Of a stretch of DNA of 64,000 nt, positions 45,851 through 54,860 are shown piece after piece (position 1 is the stretch's first letter; each line of letters opens with the position of its first letter). A model generated the notes under the pieces. It saw nothing but the letters and a program-made list of their open reading frames with translations, was not told the DNA's origin and made no database searches. Source of the DNA: Pyrus communis. Taxonomy: Eukaryota; Streptophyta; Magnoliopsida; Rosales; Rosaceae. Made by a program: the position numbers and the translations under genes. Location: assembly GCF_963583255.1 (NCBI RefSeq), contig NC_084803.1, forward strand, positions 20,106,428 through 20,170,427. The letters are read 5' to 3'.

Positions 45851-46055
45851 ACAATTCGGCTGGGAATTATTGAACGATATAAACCCAGTTTCGGCTGAAG
45901 TCTACCAAATGGTGGTGTCTTGCTTCGATAGAGATGCACCAAAAAGGCATGCTCTGCTTCGGCAGAGGTGCACCGAACGGTAATGTTATGCTTCGGCAGA
46001 GGCCTACTGAACAGACCCCTCCAGCTTCGGCTGGAGCCTAACGAACCTAAGTCTA
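45851..46055. repeat. Tandem repeats of about 34 bp in copia gag region
   Basis: Five to six degenerate units, each with [G/A][C/T]TTCGG-[C/T][A/T]G followed by AG--[C/T][C/A]-[A/C]-[C/T]GAAC (unit starts near 45853, 45889, 45922, 45957, 45991, 46024). They lie where the variable tail of gag is expected. Confidence 0.7.
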
Positions 46056-47783
46056 GGTTTGTCTCTCTCCCATACAATCTAATTTCAAGTTTGTTTTACA
46101 ATATATGGTAAAATCAGGCCTGCCAAGAGGTGGTATCACACCTGAAGCATGATCTTTGGCACCTAAAACTTCAAGAATAAGGGATAGTATTCCCGAACCT
46201 TAAACCTGAAAAATCTCATGCCTTTTTGACAGAATAAATCATTGGTTATGCACTTTTCGTGCTTTTACCAATGTTGTTGAGGAGTACAATTCCAGTAGCC
46301 AATCGATGAAACTAATTTTGTTCCACCCAACACATTTGGAAGAGCAAAATTTGACATGGAAAGCCTATTGGCTGAACCCCCTTGTATATTTAGTTTAATT
46401 TATGAATAATTTATTTTGTTCTAGGATTTAAAATTGGTGTTTGGATATTGCTATGATTCTCGAATAAAGAGTTAATTAATGAAAAATTAACTCATGCTTA
46501 GGTATGTTTTGTAGGGAAGTTAGCAGTATGGTGTTATGCTAACCTTATATCTAAATATCCCTTGACTACCTTTCAGGCTTATCCAACCTGATTGTAGGGT
46601 ATGGCACTGCCCTAAATTGTCCAATGGTACTAATTTTATCATAAAGGGAAGCCTTATACTCAATCGTTTTGGAAGAACGCCCTTTTGAGCTTTAAAGATA
46701 CTCGAGAGCACTATTACCATATTGTAACCAATGTAGAAAATGGAGTAAATTTCATTGGCATATTACCATATTGCACTTCTTACGAATATAGCCAGAAGCA
46801 TATTCTAGAGAAGATGGAACACTTAACGAGTGGATTATACCCATTCAAGCCCTTATGTGGCCGGCCAGAAGCCTGCGATTCCAAAGGAATTTTCATTATG
46901 GATGTACCTTTGGGATATCTAGGATGATCCGTGATGCACCGTTTTGGGCATCCTTTTACCAGAAGTAAGGACATCATACCTAGACGCATATAATATCTTA
47001 GCACACTCCATCTTTCTACAAAGGATTCCAAAAGGGACATTTGTGGACTGATTCAACCACACTACGGACCATTTAGATACTTTATAGTATTGGTTGATGC
47101 TTCTACACATTGGTCACACTGTAGCTATTGTCCACAAGCTACATTCTCCACATTGGTGGCTCAGATTAACAAGCTCAGGGCTTACCACCCTGATTATCTG
47201 GTCAAACCTATTTAATTGGATAAGTTGGGCAATTTACATCGAAAATTTTCGATGGATATTGCATATCGGTTGGGTTTTGAAGTTGAACATTCAATCCTAT
47301 GTTCATACCCAAAACGACCCAGCAGAAGCATTCATTAAACGCCTTCAAATGAATATGCGATCGATTGGTCTTACGCACCAAAGTTCTCAATATCTGCATG
47401 GGGCTATGCAATATTGCAAGCAACCTTATTGGTCTGCCTAAGGCCCATCACAACCCAACCTTATAAAGTGTGTGTTAATTGGTTACCAGATAAGAACCTG
47501 ACATATCGCATATGCGCATCTTTGGTTGTGCGGTCTATGTGCCATTTTGTGCCGCCCTTACGTACAAAAGAAAAAATGGGTCCGTAGGGACAGATGGAAA
47601 TCTATGTTGGTTATGATTCTTCTTCTAATATTCTTTACTTAGAATCTTTAATAGGTGATCTCTTTACTGTTCACATCATATCCCGGCCGGGGCCCCCACT
47701 ACATCCCGGGCTTGATTCCACCATAGCACGTTATTGTCCGCTTTGGGCCCCTACCATGCCCTCACGGTTTTGTTTCTGGGAAC

Positions 47784-47901
47784 TCACACGATAACTTCCC
47801 AATGGGTCATCCATCCTTGGATTGCTCCCGCGCGAACTCGCTTAACTTCGGAGTTTATACGGAACCCGAAGCCAATGAGCTCCCAAAAGGCCTCGTGCTA
47901 G
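47784..47901 (-). other. 5S rRNA-derived segment in left Cassandra LTR
   Basis: The reverse complement contains AACTCCGAAGTTAAGCGAG (core at 47841-47855), a GGATGGATGACCCATTGGGAAGTT-like stretch and a CTCGTG-like end, the order seen in plant 5S rRNA. It is degenerate and not a functional 5S gene, but carries the Pol III internal promoter region. Confidence 0.85.
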
Positions 47902-48148
47902 GTAGAGATAGGAATATACATATAAGGCTTACAGGATCCACTCCCTTGGGCAATGTGAGATCTTACAATCCACCCCCCTTAGGGGCCCGACATCCTCGTA
48001 GGCACACTTCCGGCCAAGGATTGGCTCTAATACCAAATTGTCACATCCCGACCCGGGCCCCTACCACATCTCGGGCTGGATTCCACCGTAGCACGATATT
48101 GTCCGCTTTGGGCCCCTACCACGCCCTCACGGTTTTGTTTCTGGAACT

Positions 48149-48265
48149 CACACGAGAACTTCCCAGTGGGTCACCTATCCTGGGATTGCTCCCGCGTGAA
48201 CTTGCTTAACTTCGGAGTTTCTACGGAACCCAAAGCCAGTGAGCTCCCAAAAGGCCTCGTGTTAG
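48149..48265 (-). other. 5S rRNA-derived segment in right Cassandra LTR
   Basis: Same as the left LTR: AACTCCGAAGTTAAGCAAG (core at 48205-48219) and GGTGACCCACTGGGAAGTTC in reverse complement. Part of the 5' LTR, so a potential Pol III start for the element. Confidence 0.85.
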
Positions 48266-49069
48266 GTAGAGATGGGAATATACATATAAGGCTTACATGA
48301 TCCACTCCCCTGGGCGATGTAGGATCTTACAGTTCATTTGCGGATTGTCACTTTTATGAGACAGTATTCTCATCGTTAAGGGGAGATAAGAACGTTAACG
48401 TTCCTAAAGAACGACACAAATTATCATGGACGTCCCAACTATGTCTCATTTCGATCCCAATCTAGATTGTCAGAGTATAACCAGACCTTTCCTCTGATTT
48501 AGCAAAAGTGACAAAATCACATATACCAACTGCAAATGTGCCAGCAAATATGTGTACCAAATGTACGACGGACCTTCGTCCCAAAAGCAGGAACGCCACT
48601 ACTGTGGCTGACCCTCGTACATTGGCGGCTAGCCAATCAATCTATCCTACGCTAGAAGCATGGCAGATTACTCGGTTCGAGGATTCACTTCCCCAAAAGT
48701 GGAGAAACGTGGCATGAACAAATCCACCCCTCCGGATTACTCCTGAGACCTGAAGTTCTTGGTCTAGTATACTAGTTTGGATGAGATATGGAAATGGAAT
48801 GAGATTATTATAGATGATGTTTCATTTATATGGTTACTATTGACATAAATGAAAAACGACGATAACAAACTGTATTCCGTTAATTAATGTCAACGTAGAA
48901 CTAATTGGTCAACTAGAAGAATCAATCTATGACGAATGAGATGAATGAAATAGTGCGATATGACACTTTGTGGCGTAAGGTTTCTCTCATATGCCATATG
49001 ATTAATTGCAGCATTACAAACATGGTTGTAGTATCTCTGGGATCGTGATGCGAACCTACATAGAGTTTC

Positions 49070-50200
49070 CAAATGACTTACATGTACTGATTCAAATAGT
49101 TCTAAGACCACAAGAACACCCTCTCGGTCCTCAAGAAACCTTCAATTTGCAGATGCAGAACTATCCGAGCAGATGTGGTATACCCGTCTAAGTGAATATA
49201 TGATCAGTTAAGGATATATACCCCTACATGTACAAAATCCGAAATTGCTAGAGTTGAGAAAACTGACTCACACCTAAAGTTGGACTTAAGATGATTGATC
49301 TTGGGAGAACTCGACATTACCTCGACCTGAAGTTTCGAGCGAGTTCTCATGGTATTCTGGTCAACCACTCGAACTAGAACTAGAAGGTGTTACGTCTGCG
49401 TATACCCTGATCGTCTGTATGCTAGATGCAAATAAGACCTTTACGGAGGGTATGGAGCATAAGGTTCCATATTGGAACGTGAGGTAGCCATATCTAAGTA
49501 CCATGGGCGTTTGTTGTACTTACCTCAAATGCACTAGATCAGACATCTTATGTCCTGATAATCTTTTGGCATAAAGCAACACTGCGCCTACATGCCACCA
49601 CCGAATTTGGAGTTAAAGACATTTTTCCGTTACTACGGATTTGGGTTTATCTATCCCTATGCATCTCAGAATAGATCACACCCCCTTGATCTTCAGAATG
49701 ATGCCTTCCTTGTGGGATTCGCTGAATTAGGCCATCTTTCTGACCACACAAGGTACGTTCTCGAATGGTTATGTCTTTACCATTAAGGAACACCGCAATA
49801 TCTTGAAGGTTAACCAGATAAACGTTTTGTTGTGAAACCCTTTGAATTGTTCCAAGACTTACTATATCTCATCACATGAGGGATATCGTCGAGAATTCTT
49901 GTTGAACATATTCAAAATCCCTGCGATTTTCATCTATCGCTGAGTCCTAACGACGATCCATGAAGACAACGCCGTATGTATCGACCAGATCATGATACAT
50001 CTAACAAGTCAACACCAAGCATATTGTGTCTATATCAGCATGAGCATCATAAGATTGAAGTCAAGTAGTCTGATCCCTTACAACCTTACCGACCTCTACA
50101 CGGAGTCACTACCGAAGTCTACCTTCCAGAAGCTTGTCCAAGGAATTGGTATGCATAACTTTCTCACTTACAATGCTTGTAGTTTCATTTGGAAGTTTTG
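49070..50200 (+). pseudogene. Copia RT and RNase H region, copy 2, heavily decayed
   Basis: Nucleotide similarity to copy 1 at 34450-35640 is clear (TCAAATAGTTCTA-GACCAC-, ATCCGAGCAGATGTGGTAT, CAGAAGCTTGTCCAAGGAAT). Protein motifs are almost erased by stops and indels. The region ends at the shared post-RNase H segment before the polypurine tract. Confidence 0.75.
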
Positions 50201-50616
50201 TCAAACTCAAGGGGAGTATCCAGAAGTATACTCACTTGACCTTAATGTACTTTTTTTTCCCTACAATTAGGAGCATTTTTCCCACCGAGTTTTAGCTATC
50301 TAACTAGGTTTTGACAAGGCACCCATCTTGGGCTGGTCATATCCTTGTGAGCTCTTCTACTTGCGTCCAGAAGAAGTATAGTTTTGACTTAATGCAACGT
50401 CTCACTTTTCTCCTTAGCCTATGGGTCTTTCTCCCACCTTAGGTTTTGCCATAGCGAGGTTTTGTGAGTTTTACCACCTATGCAATCTTCCGCTTGTTTT
50501 GAGACTCACATTCGCTACTTGTGCCAATTAAACGGGACGACTTCATCAACTGCTTCTACATTTGCCTGAAGATCTGATGTGCCATCTACTTGAGTATTTG
50601 CACACTCAAGGGGGAG

Positions 50617-50865
50617 TGTTGTGACATATGTTCTTATCAACATGTGATTGTGTAAATCCTAAGTAGAGATAGAATAGGAATCCTTTAGGATCTAAAAGAT
50701 CTTTCCTAATATACTTTGTATTACTTGGAAAGCAAGTTTCTCTCCTCCTTACTACTATAAATAAAGGCACACAAACTGGGGAATTAACACACAATTCCTT
50801 AAGTCTATTCTCCAATCTCTTTCTCTTCCTTTGCCACACCTCTCTATTAAATATAGGCCACAACA
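50617..50865 (+). mobile_element. 3' LTR of copia copy 2
   Basis: 249 bp, TGTTGTGACATATG...GGCCACAACA, followed by the target duplicate CATCT. Differs from the 5' LTR by about a dozen substitutions and a few short indels. Confidence 0.92.
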
Positions 50866-51089
50866 CATCTATACCTTTTAGAATTTTTATTAAACTTTTC
50901 CTACATTTTAGGTGCCACATATATTATACGTAGCATTTTAAAAAAAAAATTACACAATTTGCCATATATAATGTACCAATTAGTTAATAATTATCCAAAT
51001 CTCCTAGAATCTAGTAGATGTATGTTTTGCTGTCAATCAATACTTTTTTGTCCTCCTTTGTGAGTCATGTTCATTCCCTTTCTATTTTC

Positions 51090-51365
51090 ATTTTATGCAA
51101 ACCTCTTGATTTGAGTATTCGTACTATGGTACATTTGGAAAATAGATTCTACTGGTATATGGTATTGGGTATGTTTCCATCTAGTATTGGTATGTTTCTA
51201 GCCGATATGTTGGTATGTTTTGAGTTGGCATGGATACATTTCAAATAAACATCGATATGTTTCAATTTGGCATAAGTACATTTCTAGATGATATGTTTGT
51301 ACATTTCAAGTTGGCATGGGTACATATCATATCAGCATTGGTACATTTCAATTTGGCATCGGTAT
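51090..51365. repeat. Degenerate minisatellite (GGTA[C/T][A/G]TTT motif)
   Basis: Repeated phrases such as GGTATGTTT, TTGGCAT-GGTACATTTCA and GATATGTTTCAATTTGGCAT, roughly every 18-30 bp across the interval. No coding meaning supported. Confidence 0.65.
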
Positions 51366-51640
51366 AATTGTATCTTTAAAGGAGATTCAGTCATCACCAT
51401 CGCTGTCATGAATGGCCAAGGAGAATATACATCTCCTCTAGGTCCTATAATTAATGATATTCGGTCTTTCTTCAAAGAATTGTCTCATGCGAAGCCATGC
51501 CATATTAGAGGGGAGGTAAATCAAGTTGCTCACATACTTGCACATGCTGGAATAGGGTGTGCTCAGGAGATTGTGTGGCGTGATGAACCTCCGGGGTGAA
51601 TTTTGGATACGCTATTTGAAGATTTTTTTCAAATTAAAAT
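51366..51640 (+). pseudogene. RNase H-like fragment of a retroelement
   Basis: A short frame contains GDSVITIAVMNG, then HIRGEVNQVAHILAHAG and a WRDEPP end, resembling the RNase H-like (RVT_3) C-terminus of plant LINE polyproteins. It lacks the catalytic N-terminal half and is in a repeat-rich context, so it is a relic. Confidence 0.55.
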
Positions 51641-51799
51641 GTATTATTTGGTTTGGTTTGTGAGGATAGTTAACTTTAGTTTGTTTATGCGAGACGCTCT
51701 TTTTCCCTTCGATCAGGTTGAAAGCCCGACAAGGTTTTTATCGAGGCCCATGTATGCACTTTATCCTCACTTTGTACGGTTTTTCGTATCGTAATGAAT

Positions 51800-52511
51800 A
51801 TTGTACCTTTCGTTCAAAAAAAATAAAATAAAATAAAAACTATAAAGATTAAGTGGGAAATCAACATTTAACATTTTTCATTTACAAAAAAATAAAAATA
51901 AAAACACTAATTAAAATAAATTTAAAAATGCTTAGGTGGCCACTAATCAAAGCATCTTAATTAAATCTTTAAAAGACACAAATGTTTAATAAAAAAAAAT
52001 TGTAGAAAAAGAGTGGGGCATTCTAAAAGGGTCCAATTATATCAAAGTAATTTTTTTAATAATACGGCAAACAAAAAGGAAGAAGACAAATTAGGGACAC
52101 TTTGGTTTTGTTCACGGTTGATCAATTTCTAGACTGAAATTTCATGTGTTTTTAGCCCTTTTTTTTTGTCCAATGATAGATTTATTAGGTTAGATGTTAA
52201 ATTGGGAAACTGACGGGGTTCAATCCCACGGTCACGCCACACTGTTGTGCAAAGGCAACATTGCTTTTCACCATTGTAGTAAAGAATCACTTGCTGTGTT
52301 TTTAGCTTTTGATTCAATGCCAAAATTTAATACATGCTCACACTTGTCTTTTTTCATTTCAAAATTAACTTTGATAATATTTTATGAGGTAATGCTAGAA
52401 ATACTAAATTTGCAAATTAAATGAAGTGTCCCCAATAAGAATGAGCACGTTTATCAATGCTTAAGTAATAAACTAATTATCAACTTTCATGTCCTTTAAT
52501 TTTTAAAATCA
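51800..52511. other. Unassigned AT-rich DNA
   Basis: A-rich runs and no recognisable gene. A GGGGTTCAATCCCACGG string at 52213-52229 resembles a tRNA T-arm, but no tRNA fold surrounds it. Confidence 0.4.
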
Positions 52512-52812
52512 ATAATGTTATTCATACCATGTTTTTGTACCACATTTTCATACCACCTTAATCCTTAGGTGGCATTTGATGTGGACAACCACATCATTTG
52601 AATTAATCAGATTTTTAAATTTAGTTCATTATTTATTAAACTAATAATTAAGAAAAACTAGTTAATTAAATGATACTTGTAGTATATGAGGAGTCTTTCT
52701 CCTTACTTTCCTTGGGTTTTGTAAATTTTTTAAATGTTGTGGCTGTCCACATCAGATGCCACCTAAGATGATGTAGAAATGTGGTGTAAAAAGATAGTAT
52801 GAATATCATTAC
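52512..52812. mobile_element. MITE with 75-bp terminal inverted repeats
   Basis: The left arm reads ATAATGTTATTCATACCATG and GGTGGCATTTGATGTGGAC. The right arm, reverse complemented, reads GTAATGATATTCATACTATC and GGTGGCATCTGATGTGGAC. The centre is AT-rich. No coding capacity; superfamily unassigned. Confidence 0.75.
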
Positions 52813-53062
52813 TCTTTTAAAATTTTGTCTAGAAATTTAATCTCCTTAGCATTACCTATTTAATGAGATTAACATCCAACTTTTTGTGGGATTTTAAAAA
52901 TCCCTACTTTTTTTAATTCAAAATTTTAATACATGTTGCCATGTGTCTTTTTCTTTTCTAAATTCACCTTTCCTGTGTACATGTTTTCTTTTGTAAGTTC
53001 AAACTTTCTTTGTTGGTTGGTTGTTTTGATCACCGTGGTTCACTAATAACAAAGATTTTGAG

Positions 53063-53063
<1 letters not shown>

Positions 53064-53099
<36 letters not shown>

Positions 53100-53816
53100 C
53101 AACTAAAGGCAGGAACCTTTATTAAACAAACAACAAAAGTTTACAAACTAGTGGCCCATAGACAAAATATACAAACCAAAAAGGACCAGCCCAAAAACAG
53201 AAAAAGCCCAATCAAAGGTTGAGCCCAAACCAGAAAAAAAAAAAATCAAGAACAACTTAGATCTCTGCAGCAGCCATTTCCACACCAAAAAATCCCATCC
53301 AGCAGTTCGCTTCCACGCTTCCGACGAAGCATCCCCACTTCAATCATCTTCAATAGCTGAGAACAGCTCTTCAATCGCAACCACAAGATGGAAAAAAACC
53401 AGCCATGATGCCTGTGGAGATCCACATGCAACGCTGCCAAAGGCAGAAAGAGAGAAGGTACTGGTGTAGATAACACCTGAACTAGTGAGAACGCCGGAAT
53501 TCAAAACACCGACTCGATAAATTGTGACGAATCACGATAAAAATTGGCTAAAGATCGAAATTGAAAATGACCCAGAAAAAGGGATGCCGAAGAATTGTGG
53601 AGAACATAATAGAAAAGGATCGGTAGGAAAGGGAAAACGCAGCAGAAAAACCCAAAGGGAAAAACAAAACAAACAGAAAAGAAACTACCACCAACCCCAG
53701 CTGAAGCTAGGATCGGTGACAGTGAAAAGTGACGAAATTGCAAACACTCACACAAGACGTTGAGAAAGGCTCTCAAGCAGAGAGAATGAAATAAGAGCTT
53801 CTACCTAAGGCTTGTT
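53064..53816 (-). mobile_element. LINE-derived retroposon with poly(A) and 11-bp target duplication
   Basis: The poly-T run (53065-53096) is the poly(A) tail of a minus-strand insertion. Upstream, in minus orientation, is TTTAATAAAGG, a polyadenylation signal. AGATTTTGAGG flanks the insertion (53053-53063 and 53817-53827). The 720-bp body is a UTR-like sequence without RT, so it may be an internally deleted LINE or a retroposed transcript. A further AGATTTTGAGG at 53851-53861 shows the target was already locally repeated. Confidence 0.7.
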
Positions 53817-53864
53817 AGATTTTGAGGTGTTTATGTAACAAGAGAGTGCTAGATTTTGAGGTGG

Positions 53865-54340
53865 ATCTTGAGTCAACGCAAAGGTTAGTAAAGTGACCTT
53901 CGGGTGTTTTGGTCGCTAAGTGATGGTGATATATAAAAATGTAAGAGTAAAGAAGTACACATAAGATGTACGTGATTCATCCAATTTAGAGTTGCGTCCA
54001 CAAGGGTAAATGAGTTCTTGTTAATAATATAGTGTTTACATGTTACAATGATTTAAGTATAAATACAGGACTAACCTTGGATTAGGGGTCCTAAGATTCA
54101 AGAGAGCTTGATTGTGATAAAGAGTCTCCTCTTATACGTGAGAAGAGTTGCCATTCTTGTCCATGGTTGATGTGAGACACTACGAACGTTGTTGTAGTGT
54201 TGACCCATGTCCTTGAGCAAGTGGGCTCCAAGCTGGAGAAATGGAGAGCTCTCATTGATTATAGTTAATCGCTACTCAGTGATTTGGGGAGTATCTAATA
54301 CATATTGTAGTCAATCCTTCAAATTCGTTAATGTGATTTG
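53865..54340. mobile_element. LTR-like sequence related to the 19.2-kb solo LTR
   Basis: Shares phrases with the solo LTR at 19220-19761: GACCTTCG near the start and ACA-AAGATGTACGTG-TTCA-CCA (53948-53975). It also has an AGTATAAATACAGG TATA-like box at 54056. Ends and target duplication are not clear. Confidence 0.4.
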
Positions 54341-54399
54341 AACTATATTACAATATCGCTCCAATATAAAATAGGATAATTTCGATCATCAGTATCTTT

Positions 54400-54404
54400 T
54401 GATA

Positions 54405-54436
<32 letters not shown>

Positions 54437-54440
54437 ATTT
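54400..54440. repeat. (TA)n microsatellite and poly-T
   Basis: GATATATATATATATATATA followed by about 16 T. No other feature. Confidence 0.9.
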
Positions 54441-54564
54441 TCCAGAAAAAAAGTCGTTGATCAATACCCAAGCAAGCAACCCAAACACCAACTTCGGTTG
54501 TAGCGTCCAACTCAAACAAACATAAACTAAAAATTACTAACAAAAAAATAAAAATAAAAAATAA

Positions 54565-54713
54565 AAAAGTTTTAACGAAACGGTACTGTTTATTTTAACA
54601 AAAAAAATACAATTTTACTCTAAAAAATCATTCATATTACTATTCACTTACACCACATTTTTATCATTCGAATTAAAACTCAAAATTTCAAACCCTTTTC
54701 TTTAATTTCTTTA
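54565..54713. mobile_element. Small MITE, copy 2, upstream of the protease gene
   Basis: Reverse-orientation relative of 19997-20144: AGTTTTAACGAAACGGTACTG at the left and ACTCAAAATTTCAAACCC-TTTC-TTAATTTCTTTAA at the right, with TACTATTCACTTA inside. It ends about 150 bp before the ATG of the aspartic protease. Confidence 0.7.
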
Positions 54714-54860
54714 AAAAAAAAAAAAATTCTCGGTTTTTTTTTGGTGTTGTGCACGGCCACGCTGCTTCCCTCTTCCCTCCCTTCTCAAAAAGCTCCCTTC
54801 TTTTCACTCGATTTCTGATCTGGCATCTCCGCCACCACTCCTCATTTTCCAGCTGCACCA

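Larger units (their letters stand above)
47674..48331 (-). mobile_element. Cassandra TRIM element, complete, TSD GTTCA
   Basis: 658 bp in minus orientation. 5' LTR 48039-48331, 3' LTR 47674-47967, internal 71 bp only. The primer-binding site TGGTATTAGAGCC is on the minus strand (48023-48035, tRNA-Met type) and the polypurine tract AAGGGGGGTGGAT at 47968-47980. GTTCA flanks it (47669-47673 and 48332-48336). The terminal bases of the left LTR have mutated (CATCATATCCCGG for TGTCACATCCCGG, three transitions). Both LTRs hold a 5S rRNA-like segment, the hallmark of Cassandra. No coding capacity. Confidence 0.93.
46700..48700 (+). pseudogene. Copia integrase region, interrupted by Cassandra
   Basis: Plus-strand fragments of copia integrase. 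GHICGLIQPHYGPFRYFIVLVD (47036-47100) marks the catalytic core start. Then come a decayed DDE region, CASLVVRSMCHFVPP (47515-47560), and YVGYDSSSNILYLESLIGDLF up to 47668. There the Cassandra element interrupts the frame, which continues after 48332. Multiple frameshifts and stops. It would insert copia cDNA into chromosomes. Confidence 0.8.
44470..50865 (+). mobile_element. Complete Ty1/copia element (copy 2), 6.4 kb
   Basis: 5' LTR 44470-44713 and 3' LTR 50617-50865, both TGTTGTGACATATG...GGCCACAACA, about 94 percent identical by eye. The target duplication CATCT is at 44465-44469 and 50866-50870. The internal region runs gag, integrase, RT, RNase H (copia order) and ends in the polypurine tract CAAGGGGGAG (50607-50616). 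A 658-bp Cassandra element is nested inside. All coding parts are decayed. Confidence 0.92.

Noticed and set aside
45676..46077. 133-codon minus-strand frame
   Set aside because: Antisense of the copia gag tandem repeats; no homology recognised.
47802..48209. 135-codon plus-strand frame
   Set aside because: Runs through the Cassandra LTRs and their 5S-like segments; non-coding.
47784..48265. 5S rRNA genes
   Set aside because: The 5S-like segments are degenerate and lie inside Cassandra LTRs, so they are not rRNA genes.
52213..52229. GGGGTTCAATCCCACGG as tRNA T-arm
   Set aside because: No acceptor stem, D-arm or anticodon arm can be drawn around it.
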